From Streptomyces sp. NBC_00704 (lineage in GTDB: Bacteria > Actinomycetota > Actinomycetes > Streptomycetales > Streptomycetaceae), in NCBI RefSeq assembly GCF_036226605.1, contig NZ_CP109000.1, positions 5,328,501 to 5,392,500 on the forward strand: 64,000 bases of DNA. The letters are read 5' to 3'. The stretch's first letter is position 1, and each line of letters begins with the position of its first letter. The notes beneath the pieces were generated by a model. It had not been told where the DNA came from and did no database searches. It worked only from the letters and a program-made list of their open reading frames with translations. Shown in pieces: positions 56,546 to 64,000 of the stretch. The position numbers and the translations under genes were made by a program.

Positions 56546-59500
56546 ATGCCCGCCCGTATCAGCGACCCCGAGCAGCTCAAGGAGCTCCTCGGGATCCCCT
56601 TCACCCCGGAGCAGACGGCCTGCATCACCGCGCCGCCCGCCCCGCAGGTGATCGTGGCCGGCGCCGGGTCGGGCAAGACGACCGTGATGGCGGCGCGCGT
56701 GGTGTGGCTGGTCGGCACCGGCCAGGTCGCCCCCGAGCAGGTCCTCGGCCTCACCTTCACCAACAAGGCCGCCGGAGAACTCGCCGAGCGCGTCCGCAGG
56801 GCACTGGTCAGGGCGGGCGTCACCGACCCCGACGTGATCGACCCCGACAACCCGCCGGGCGAACCGGCGATCTCCACCTACCACGCCTTCGCCGGCCGCC
56901 TGCTGACCGACCACGGCCTGCGCATCGGGCTGGAGCCGACGGCCCGCCTGCTCGCCGACGCCACCCGTTACCAGCTCGCCGCGCGCGTGCTGCGCGAAGC
57001 GCCCGGCCCCTACCCGTCCCTCACCCGCTCCTTCGCCGACCTGATCAGCGACCTCCTCACGCTCGACGCCGAACTTGCCGAGCACCTCGTGCGCCCCGAG
57101 GACCTGCGCCGGTGGGACGCCGGACTGCTGCTTTCCCTGGACGGCGCGAAACTCACCAACGCCGACCTGCGCAAGGCGCCCGAGACCGCCGCCGCCCGCC
57201 GCGAACTGGCCGACCTGGTCCTGCGTTACCGCGCCGCCAAACGCGACCGCGACCTGCTCGACTTCGGCGACCAGATCGCCCTGGCCGCACAACTCGCCCA
57301 GGTTCCCGAAGTGGGCCCCCTGCTGCGCGACGAGTTCCGCGTCGTCCTCCTCGACGAGTACCAGGACACGTCAGTCGCCCAGCGCATCCTCCTGGCCGGC
57401 CTGTTCGGCGGCGGCACCGGCCACCCCGTGACCGCCGTCGGCGACCCCTGCCAGGCCATCTACGGCTGGCGCGGCGCCTCCGTGGCCAACCTCGACGACT
57501 TCCCCGAGCACTTCGCGCACGCCGACGGCAGCACCGCGCGCCGACAGTCGCTCAGTGAGAACCGCCGCAGCGGCGGCCGCCTCCTGGAGCTCGCGAACGG
57601 CCTCGCCGAGCCCCTGCGCGCCATGCACGCGGGCGTGGAGGCGCTCAGCCCCGCCCCCGGCGCCGAACGCGACGGAGTAGTCCGCTGCGCCCTGCTGCCC
57701 ACCCACGCCGACGAGATGGACTGGATCGCCGACTCCGTGGCCCACCTCGTGCGCACCGGCAAGGCCCCCGGCGAGATCGCCGTCCTGTGCCGCACCGCCA
57801 CCGACTTCGCGGAGATCCAGGGCGCGCTGGTCGCCCGCGACATCCCCGTCGAGGTGGTGGGCCTGTCCGGGCTGCTGCACCTGCCCGAGGTCGCCGACCT
57901 CGTCGCCGTCTGCGAGGTGCTCCAGGATCCCGGAGCCAACGCCTCCCTGGTCCGGCTGCTCACCGGCCCGCGCTGGCGCATCGGCCCGCGCGACCTCGCC
58001 CTCCTGGGCCGCCGGGCCCGGCTCCTCGTCAGCCACGCGCGCGCAGACGGCGCCGACGACCCGGACCGCCGCCTCGCCGAGGCCGTCGAAGGCGTCGACC
58101 CGTCCGAGGTGATATCGCTCGCCGACGCCCTCGACACCTTCCTGGAGACCCCCCTGTACGCCGACGGCGGCACGGGGGACGACGACGGCCTGCCGTTCTC
58201 GCCGGACGCGCGCGTGCGCTTCGCACGCCTCGCCGCCGAGCTGCGCGACCTGCGCCGCTCCCTGGCCGACCCCCTGATGGACGTCCTGCACCGCGTCCTG
58301 GCCGTCACCGGGCTGGAGGTCGAACTGTCGGCGTCCCCGCACGCCCTGGCCGCCCGCCGCCGCGAGACCCTGTCCAACTTCCTCGACATCGCCGCCTCCT
58401 TCGCCGCCCACGAGAGCGAGGCGAGCCTGCTGGCCTTCCTCGGCTTCCTGCGCACCGCCGCCCAGTACGAGAAGGGCCTGGACAACGCGCTCCCCGGCGG
58501 CGAGAACACCGTCAAGGTCCTCACCGCGCACCGCTCCAAGGGCCTGGAGTGGGACGTCGTCGTGGTCCCCGGCCTGGTCGTCGGCACCTTCCCCAGCGCA
58601 CAGGGCCGCGAGAAGTGGACCGCGCAGGCCAAGGTGCTCCCGCACGAGCTGCGCGGCGACGCCGACACCCTCCCCGACGTCGAGTCCTGGGACGCGCGGG
58701 GCATGAAGGCCTTCCACGAGGCCATGAAGGAACACCAGCACACCGAGGAGCTCCGCCTCGGCTACGTCACCTTCACCCGCCCCCGCTCCCTCCTCCTGGG
58801 TTCCGGCCACTGGTGGGGCCCCACCCAGAAGAAGCCCCGCGGCCCCTCCGCCTTCCTCCAGGCTCTGCACGACCACTGCGCGGCCGGACACGGCGAGATC
58901 GAGGTCTGGGCGGACGAACCGGAGGAGGACGCGGAGAACCCCGCCCTGCACCGGGCCGCCGCCGACCAGGTGTGGCCGCTCCCGCTGGACGACGCCGCGC
59001 TCGCACGCCGGCGCGCCGCCGCCGAGACCGTCCTCGCCCATCTGGAGAACCTCGCCGCGCGCGCGGACGGCCACCCGGCGCCCACCCACGACCCGGACGC
59101 CCACGACGACCCCGAGTGGCCCTCTCCGCCGCCCGAGGACGAACCACCCCACGCCGAACCCGACCCCTTCGAACCCGACCCCTTCGAACTCGACTCGTTC
59201 GAACCCGATCCCTTCGAGGACGGACCCTTCGAGGACGCCTCCTCCGAGACCGACCCCCGCACGGACACCACCTTCGAAGACGCCCCCCTCGACGGCACGG
59301 CCCGCGAGAACGCGCCCGGCGCCCCCGCCGAGGCGGCCGAGCCCGGCGCGGACCGCCGCCCCGCCGGAACCCGCCCCACCCTCCCCGTGCCCCACCAGGC
59401 CACGGGCCCCGACCGCGACGCCGGACCCGCGCGCGGGAACCGACTCACACCCGAGGAGGCCCGCGCCGTCGCCTCCTGGGACCGCGACCTCGACGCCCTC

Positions 59501-60214
59501 GCCGGCGAACTGCTGCGCGCCCGCCGCGCCGTCACGGACGTCCCCCTGCCGACGACCCTGACCGCCTCCCAGGTACTACGGCTGGCCGCCGACCCGGACG
59601 GCCTCGCGCAGGAACTCGCACGCCCCATGCCGCGCCCCCCGCAACCCGCCGCGCGCCGGGGCACCCGGTTCCACGCCTGGGTGGAAGCCCGCTTCGAGGA
59701 ACTGACGCTCCCCCTGCTCGGACCGGACGAACTGCCCGGGGACGACGCCGAGATCGCCGACGAGCGCGACCTCCAGGCGCTCAAGGACGCGTTCGAGCGC
59801 ACCGAGTACGCCCACCGCACGCCCTACCGCGTCGAAGCGCCCTTCCAGCTCTCCCTCGCGGGCCGCGTCGTGAGGGGCCGCATCGACGCCGTCTACAAGG
59901 AGGGCGACGGAGACTCCGCGACCTACGACATCCTCGACTGGAAGACGCATCGCGCGCGCACCGCCGACCCCCTCCAGCTCGCGATCTACCGGCTGGCATG
60001 GGCCGAGCAGCAGGGCGTGCCCGTGGAATCCGTCACAGCGGGCTTCCTGTACGTGCGCACCGGCGACGTCGTCCGTCCGCCGGGGCTGCCCGACCGGGCC
60101 GCGCTGGAGCGCCTGTTGACCGGGGAAGAGGCCGCCGGACGCGACCGCGACGCACCCGCCGGGCGAGCACAGCGCCCTCACGGGCCCGGCGAGGACACCG
60201 GCGCGGGCCGATAG
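56546..60214 (+). CDS. adnB: AdnB-type helicase-nuclease subunit
   Basis: A 1222-residue partner of AdnA. Motif I VAGAGSGKTT (K44), Ia LTFTNKAAGEL, II LDEYQDTSVAQR, III GDPCQAIYGWRGAS, V/VI LTAHRSKGLEWDVVVVPGLV and YVTFTRPRSLLL. A disordered Asp/Pro/Phe-rich insert lies at about 855-965, with FEPDPFE-type repeats. The RecB-type nuclease has D1131-W-K1133 and LQLAIYRLAWAEQQG. Both nuclease domains are intact, as in the mycobacterial heterodimer. It stands after a 247-bp gap, not overlapping adnA. Confidence 0.93.
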   Translation: MPARISDPEQLKELLGIPFTPEQTACITAPPAPQVIVAGAGSGKTTVMAARVVWLVGTGQVAPEQVLGLTFTNKAAGELAERVRRALVRAGVTDPDVIDPDNPPGEPAISTYHAFAGRLLTDHGLRIGLEPTARLLADATRYQLAARVLREAPGPYPSLTRSFADLISDLLTLDAELAEHLVRPEDLRRWDAGLLLSLDGAKLTNADLRKAPETAAARRELADLVLRYRAAKRDRDLLDFGDQIALAAQLAQVPEVGPLLRDEFRVVLLDEYQDTSVAQRILLAGLFGGGTGHPVTAVGDPCQAIYGWRGASVANLDDFPEHFAHADGSTARRQSLSENRRSGGRLLELANGLAEPLRAMHAGVEALSPAPGAERDGVVRCALLPTHADEMDWIADSVAHLVRTGKAPGEIAVLCRTATDFAEIQGALVARDIPVEVVGLSGLLHLPEVADLVAVCEVLQDPGANASLVRLLTGPRWRIGPRDLALLGRRARLLVSHARADGADDPDRRLAEAVEGVDPSEVISLADALDTFLETPLYADGGTGDDDGLPFSPDARVRFARLAAELRDLRRSLADPLMDVLHRVLAVTGLEVELSASPHALAARRRETLSNFLDIAASFAAHESEASLLAFLGFLRTAAQYEKGLDNALPGGENTVKVLTAHRSKGLEWDVVVVPGLVVGTFPSAQGREKWTAQAKVLPHELRGDADTLPDVESWDARGMKAFHEAMKEHQHTEELRLGYVTFTRPRSLLLGSGHWWGPTQKKPRGPSAFLQALHDHCAAGHGEIEVWADEPEEDAENPALHRAAADQVWPLPLDDAALARRRAAAETVLAHLENLAARADGHPAPTHDPDAHDDPEWPSPPPEDEPPHAEPDPFEPDPFELDSFEPDPFEDGPFEDASSETDPRTDTTFEDAPLDGTARENAPGAPAEAAEPGADRRPAGTRPTLPVPHQATGPDRDAGPARGNRLTPEEARAVASWDRDLDALAGELLRARRAVTDVPLPTTLTASQVLRLAADPDGLAQELARPMPRPPQPAARRGTRFHAWVEARFEELTLPLLGPDELPGDDAEIADERDLQALKDAFERTEYAHRTPYRVEAPFQLSLAGRVVRGRIDAVYKEGDGDSATYDILDWKTHRARTADPLQLAIYRLAWAEQQGVPVESVTAGFLYVRTGDVVRPPGLPDRAALERLLTGEEAAGRDRDAPAGRAQRPHGPGEDTGAGR

Positions 60215-60217
60215 GCT
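60212..60217 (+). promoter_or_regulatory. -10 hexamer of the dipeptidase gene, overlapping the adnB stop
   Basis: TAGGCT whose first three bases are the adnB TAG stop, 7 nt before ATG 60225. Leaderless layout. Confidence 0.6.
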
Positions 60218-60224
60218 CGTGACC

Positions 60225-61637
60225 ATGAGCCATCCCGTTGACAGTGCCGTCAGCGCCGTCCGCACGTACATCGAGCAGCACCGCGACGCCTTCCTCGACG
60301 ACCTCGCCGAGTGGCTGCGCATCCCGTCGGTGTCGGCCCAGCCCGACCACGCACCCGACGTACGGCGCAGCGCGGACTGGCTCGCCGCGAAACTCGCGGA
60401 GACCGGCTTCCCGACCGTCGAGGTCTGGCCCACGCCGGGCGCGCCCGCCGTCTACGCCGAGTGGCCGTCCGACGACCCGCACGCCCCCACCGTCCTGGTC
60501 TACGGCCACCACGACGTGCAGCCCGCCGCCCGCGAGGACGGCTGGGACACCGACCCCTTCGAACCCGTCGTGCGCGGGAACCGCCTCTACGCGCGTGGGG
60601 CGGCCGACGACAAGGGCCAGGTCCTCTTCCACACCCTGGGGGTACGCGCGCACCTCGCCGCCACCGGCCGCCCCGCCCCGGCCGTCACCCTCAAGCTGCT
60701 GATCGAGGGCGAGGAGGAGTCCAGCTCCCCGAACTTCCGCGACCTGGTCGAGCGGCAGGCGCAGCGGCTCGCCGCGGACGCCGTGATCGTCTCCGACACC
60801 GGCATGTGGTCCGAGGACACCCCCACCGTGTGCACCGGCATGCGCGGTCTCGCCGAGTGCGAGATCCGGCTTCTCGGCCCCGACCAGGACATCCACTCGG
60901 GCTCCTTCGGCGGCGCCGTGCCCAACCCGGCCGCCGCGGCCGCCCGCCTGGTCGCGGCCCTGCACGACGAGCACGCGCGCGTGGCCGTCCCCGGCTTCTA
61001 CGACGGCGTCGTCCAGCTCACCGACCGCGAGCGCGAACTCTTCGCCGAACTGCCCTTCGACGAGCAGGAGTGGCTGCGCACCGCCCGGTCGCACGCCACC
61101 CACGGCGAAGCCGGCCACACCACCCTGGAACGGATCTGGGCCCGCCCCACCGCCGAGGTCAACGGCATCGGCGGCGGCTACCAGGGCCCCGGCAGCAAGA
61201 CGATCGTCCCGTCCTCGGCGTTCGTGAAACTGTCCTTCCGGCTCGTCGCCGGCCAGGACCCCGAGCACATCGAGAAGGCCGTCCGCGCGTGGGCCGCCGG
61301 ACAACTGCCCGCCGGGATCCGGCACGAGATCACGTTCAGCCCCGCCACCCGCCCGTGCCTGACCCCCCTGGACCACCCGGCGCTGCGGTCCGTGGTCCGC
61401 GCCATGGGCCGCGCCTTCGACAAGCCCGTCCTCTTCACCCGCGAGGGCGGCTCCGGCCCGGCCGCCGACCTCCAGGAGGTCCTCGGCGCCCCCGTGCTCT
61501 TCCTGGGCATCTCCGTCCCCTCGGACGGCTGGCACGCGCCGAACGAGAAGGTCGAGCTGGACCTCCTCCTCAAGGGCGTCGAGACCGCCGCCCACCTCTG
61601 GAGCGACCTCGCCGAGAACTGGCGTCATGCGCCCTGA
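60225..61637 (+). CDS. M20 family dipeptidase
   Basis: A 470-residue cytosolic metallopeptidase of the CNDP/PepV type. LVYGHHDVQP gives His and Asp, YARGAADDKGQV the bridging Asp, IEGEEESSSPNF the Glu pair, SDTGM the Asp and the last His is in GWHAPNE. The longer lid domain (about 190-400) has RLLGPDQDIHSGSFGGAVPNPAAAAARL and REGGSGPAADL, typical of dipeptidases, not of carboxypeptidase G. The ATG 60225 start is chosen because it fits the -10 hexamer; a GTG at 60219 would sit 1 nt after it. Confidence 0.92.
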   Translation: MSHPVDSAVSAVRTYIEQHRDAFLDDLAEWLRIPSVSAQPDHAPDVRRSADWLAAKLAETGFPTVEVWPTPGAPAVYAEWPSDDPHAPTVLVYGHHDVQPAAREDGWDTDPFEPVVRGNRLYARGAADDKGQVLFHTLGVRAHLAATGRPAPAVTLKLLIEGEEESSSPNFRDLVERQAQRLAADAVIVSDTGMWSEDTPTVCTGMRGLAECEIRLLGPDQDIHSGSFGGAVPNPAAAAARLVAALHDEHARVAVPGFYDGVVQLTDRERELFAELPFDEQEWLRTARSHATHGEAGHTTLERIWARPTAEVNGIGGGYQGPGSKTIVPSSAFVKLSFRLVAGQDPEHIEKAVRAWAAGQLPAGIRHEITFSPATRPCLTPLDHPALRSVVRAMGRAFDKPVLFTREGGSGPAADLQEVLGAPVLFLGISVPSDGWHAPNEKVELDLLLKGVETAAHLWSDLAENWRHAP

Positions 61638-61792
61638 CGTCCCCGACCACCCCGGAACGCCCGCGCGCGGAGCGCACACTGGACCCACCGCCCCGCACCG
61701 CGACACCGCGCCCGAACCGGTCGTCCCCTGCTGTACGTCCCGCTGAACCGCCCGCCGAAACAACCGTTCCACCGGGGGAGTTGGAAGTACCC

Positions 61793-62734
61793 GTGACCAC
61801 CTGGACCGACCCGAACGCCGATCGACCCATCTCGCTCACCGCGCCGAGCGGCGTGGACCGGGCAGCCCACCACCGGCTCGACGAGGCCTGGCTGGCCGCG
61901 GCGTGGAGCCACCCGACGACACGATGCTTCGTCGTCTCCGGCGGCCAGGTCCTCATCGACGAGACGCCCGACGGCCGCACCGAACTCGTCATGACCCCGT
62001 CGTTCGAGGCGCCCCTCACCGAGGCGCACCGCTACTTCCTGGGCACCGACGACGACGGCGTCAGCTACTTCGCCCTGCAGAAGGACGCGCTGCCCGGCCG
62101 GATCGACCAGTCCGCCCGCCCGGCCGGACTGCGCGAGGCCGGACTGCTGCTGTCACCGCGCGACGTGGGCCTGATGGTGCACGCAGTCGGCCTGGAGAGC
62201 TGGCAGCGCACCCACCGTTTCTGCTCCCGCTGCGGCGAGCGCACCGTCATCGCCGCCGCCGGCCACATCCGCCGCTGCCCCGCCTGCGGCGCCGAGCACT
62301 ACCCGCGCACCGACCCCGCCGTGATCATGGCCGTGACCGACGACGAGGACCGCATCCTCCTCGGCCGCCAGGTGCACTGGCCCGAGGGCCGCTTCTCGAC
62401 CCTCGCCGGCTTCGTCGAGCCGGGCGAGTCCATCGAGCAGTCCGTGCGCCGCGAGGTCTTCGAGGAGGCCGGCATCACCGTCGGCCCGGTCGAGTACGTC
62501 GCCAGCCAGCCCTGGCCCTTCCCGTCCAGCCTCATGCTGGGCTTCATGGCCCGCGCCACGTCCACCGACATCGACGTCGACGGCGACGAGATCCACGAGG
62601 CCCGCTGGTTCTCCCGCGACGAACTCGGCGCGGCCTTCGAGTCCGGCGAGGTCCTGCCGCCCTACGGCATCTCCATCGCGGCCCGCCTGATCGAGCTCTG
62701 GTACGGCAAGCCGCTGCCCACTCGCGCCGTCTGA
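61793..62734 (+). CDS. nudC: NADH pyrophosphatase / RNA deNADding enzyme NudC
   Basis: A 313-residue Nudix hydrolase. An N-terminal domain of about 135 residues leads to a zinc ribbon (CSRCGERTVIAAAGHIRRCPACG). The Nudix box is GFVEPGESIEQSVRREVFEEAGI. The NudC-specific SQPWPFPSSLMLGFMA signature follows. It hydrolyses NADH to NMNH and AMP and removes NAD caps from RNA 5' ends. It corresponds to Rv3199c. GTG 61793 has GGGGGAG 8 nt upstream. A terminator at 62747-62778 ends the transcript. Confidence 0.94.
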   Translation: MTTWTDPNADRPISLTAPSGVDRAAHHRLDEAWLAAAWSHPTTRCFVVSGGQVLIDETPDGRTELVMTPSFEAPLTEAHRYFLGTDDDGVSYFALQKDALPGRIDQSARPAGLREAGLLLSPRDVGLMVHAVGLESWQRTHRFCSRCGERTVIAAAGHIRRCPACGAEHYPRTDPAVIMAVTDDEDRILLGRQVHWPEGRFSTLAGFVEPGESIEQSVRREVFEEAGITVGPVEYVASQPWPFPSSLMLGFMARATSTDIDVDGDEIHEARWFSRDELGAAFESGEVLPPYGISIAARLIELWYGKPLPTRAV

Positions 62735-62746
62735 CCCGGCACACAC

Positions 62747-62778
62747 GAAGGGCGGCCCCGAACCCGGGACCGCCCTTC
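62747..62778. terminator. Terminator hairpin between nudC and the mycoredoxin gene
   Basis: 9-bp perfect outer stem (62747-62755 with 62770-62778) with further pairing inside, between convergent genes. Confidence 0.7.
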
Positions 62779-62841
62779 CTCGCACGGCAACACAACCCGA
62801 CCCGGCCCGCACGGCCGCGCCCGGTCACACGCCGGAAGCGA

Positions 62842-63084
62842 TCACACGCCGATCTTCTGCTTCACCTGCGCCAGCGACGGGTTCGTCAGCGTCGAGCCGT
62901 CGGGGAAAAGTACAGTCGGCACCGTCTGGTTTCCGCCGTTGGCCTTCTCGACGAACGCGGCGGACGCCGGGTCCTGCTCGATGTTGATCTCGGTGTACGC
63001 GATGCCCTCGCGGTCCATCTGCTTCTTCAGCCGCTGGCAGTAGCCGCACCACGTGGTGCTGTACATCGTCACGGTGCCCAGCAT
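62842..63084 (-). CDS. mrx1: Mycoredoxin (glutaredoxin-like)
   Basis: An 80-residue oxidoreductase of thioredoxin fold. The redox site is TTWCGYCQRLK, with C13 and C16. TVPTVLF contributes the cis-Pro, and the C-terminal helix is SLAQVKQKIGV. Mycoredoxin-1 (Rv3198A) reduces mycothiolated proteins with mycothiol, and the gene order nudC-mrx-uvrD2 supports that identity over a general glutaredoxin. The start is ATG 63084 with GAAGGAGC about 11 nt upstream. Confidence 0.92.
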   Translation of the reverse strand: MLGTVTMYSTTWCGYCQRLKKQMDREGIAYTEINIEQDPASAAFVEKANGGNQTVPTVLFPDGSTLTNPSLAQVKQKIGV

Positions 63085-63304
63085 GTCTCTCGTGCTCCTT
63101 CGGCGGGTCGGGGGGACAGGCGGTCGTACTGGCAGAACGTACGCGAGGGTGCCGCCATTCCCGCCGGCCGCGGGTCGGGTCCGGGAGCCGGAGTGACGCT
63201 CGCCGCATGAGCACGAGCCTGAGCCCGCCGCATTAGTACGACTGCGGGGGCCTGCCTGTGGACAACCGTCCCGCCCGTCTCCGCGGACCTGGCAGCATGG
63301 CTGT

Positions 63305-64000
63305 GTGACAGCAGCAACGCACTCCTCCCTCTTCCCGCAGGCACCGGACTCGGCCGACGCGGTGCTCGAAGGGCTCGACCCCGAGCAGCGCGAGGTGGCC
63401 ACCGCCCTGCGCGGTCCGGTGTGCGTGCTGGCGGGGGCCGGCACCGGCAAGACCCGGGCGATCACCCACCGCATCGCCTACGGCGTCCGCGCCGGCATCC
63501 TTCAGCCCTCCAGCGTGCTCGCCGTCACCTTCACCAACCGCGCGGCGGGGGAGATGCGGGGCCGGCTGCGCCAGCTCGGCGCCCAGGGGGTGCAGGCCCG
63601 CACCTTCCACTCCGCGGCCCTGCGTCAGCTCCAGTACTTCTGGCCGAAAGCGATCGGTGGGTCACTGCCCCGGCTCGTCGACCGCAAGATACAGCTCGTC
63701 GCCGAAGCGGCCGCCGCGTGCCGCCTGCGACTCGACCGGGGCGAGCTGCGGGACGCCACCGCGGAGATCGAGTGGTCCAAGGTCACCCAGACCGTCCCCG
63801 GCGACTACGCCCGGGCCGCCGCCAAGGCGGGCCGCGAGGTCCCCCGCGACCCCGCCGAGATCGCCCAGCTCTACGCCGCCTACGAAAACCTCAAGCGGGC
63901 CCGCGGCGTCATCGACTTCGAGGACGTCCTGCTGCTGACCGTGGCCGTCCTCCAGGACCGCCACGACATCGCCGAGCAGGTGCGCGCCCAGTACCAGCAC
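63305..64000 (+). CDS. uvrD2: ATP-dependent DNA helicase UvrD2, N-terminal part (runs off the right edge)
   Basis: The first 232 codons of a superfamily-1 helicase. LDPEQREVATALRGPVCVLAGAGTGKTRAITHRIAYGV contains the Q motif and Walker A. VLAVTFTNRAAGEMRGRL is motif Ia, and RTFHSAALRQLQYFWPKAIGG is typical of UvrD2. Then YENLKRARGVIDFEDVLLL leads towards motif II outside the window. It is predicted to be about 700 residues with an HRDC domain, as Rv3198c. GTG 63305; CAGCAT at 63293-63298 lies 6 nt before it, a possible leaderless -10. Confidence 0.92.
   Translation, partial: MTAATHSSLFPQAPDSADAVLEGLDPEQREVATALRGPVCVLAGAGTGKTRAITHRIAYGVRAGILQPSSVLAVTFTNRAAGEMRGRLRQLGAQGVQARTFHSAALRQLQYFWPKAIGGSLPRLVDRKIQLVAEAAAACRLRLDRGELRDATAEIEWSKVTQTVPGDYARAAAKAGREVPRDPAEIAQLYAAYENLKRARGVIDFEDVLLLTVAVLQDRHDIAEQVRAQYQH

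Noticed and set aside
1..64000. tRNA, rRNA, insertion sequences, integrases or prophage genes
   Set aside because: None was found on either strand by eye. Gene order is continuous core genome.

Overview
The window reads as a 64 kb piece of a Streptomyces (high-GC actinobacterial) chromosome. The evidence is very high GC with strongly biased third codon positions, many GTG starts, perfect GC-rich hairpins between convergent genes, and actinobacterial gene order. Two stretches follow blocks known from Mycobacterium: a ferredoxin/dapC/dapE/LOG/folP2/DivIVA-domain/tag/DUF3117/methyltransferase/sigE/rseA/htrA/tatB/mrp/DUF1003/MgtE-like/corA block (about 1-22.7 kb) and an rhlE-like helicase/ferritin-like/DUF3107/TetR/DUF3152/moeZ/alkyltransferase-like/adnA/adnB/nudC/mycoredoxin/uvrD2 block (about 30-64 kb). 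No tRNA, rRNA, insertion sequence, phage gene or CRISPR array was recognised. This is core chromosome, not an island.

Region by region. 1-9.7 kb: the N-terminus of a GNAT-type protein, 7Fe ferredoxin, the lysine/diaminopimelate enzymes dapC and dapE, secreted proteins, a LOG-family nucleotide hydrolase, a FolP2-type pterin-binding protein, a DivIVA-domain protein overlapping a 3-methyladenine DNA glycosylase, enoyl-CoA hydratase and DUF3117. 9.8-16 kb: the envelope-stress locus, with a methyltransferase divergent from an ECF sigma factor, its zinc-binding membrane anti-sigma factor, an HtrA protease with a very long disordered cytosolic arm, and TatB. 16-23 kb: the Mrp Fe-S carrier and a divalent-metal group (DUF1003, a soluble MgtE/CBS protein, CorA). 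23-30 kb: a SUFU-domain protein, an MFS exporter with a candidate operator, a zinc-ribbon protein, a PHP phosphoesterase, MarC, a NYN nuclease and a hydrolase. 30-39 kb: a DEAD-box helicase with a repeat-built basic tail, a ferritin-like protein, DUF3107, TetR, a hydrolase and a DUF3152 metalloprotease.

39.1-44.2 kb holds the most unusual unit: five tightly coupled genes encoding a PelF-like glycosyltransferase, a polytopic membrane protein, a 48-residue collagen-like peptide, an NDP-sugar epimerase and a spherulin-4-like TIM-barrel protein. Three of the parts resemble Pel/galactosaminogalactan systems, so a compact aminosugar exopolysaccharide module is proposed, as inference. 44.2-64 kb: the MoeZ sulfurtransferase, two tandem lipoprotein hydrolases, a membrane protein fusing a kinase-like fold with an LPG-synthase-like (UPF0104) domain, an alkyltransferase-like DNA-lesion sensor, the AdnA/AdnB helicase-nuclease pair for double-strand-break resection, an M20 dipeptidase, the NudC NADH/RNA-cap pyrophosphatase, a mycoredoxin and the start of UvrD2.

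Regulatory signals: at least ten genes carry a TANNNT hexamer 6-7 nt before an ATG/GTG start, the layout of leaderless transcripts. The sigma factor has two GGAAC-type ECF promoters of its own. Two genes appear to use non-standard start codons (ATT for the methyltransferase, CTG for the helicase).
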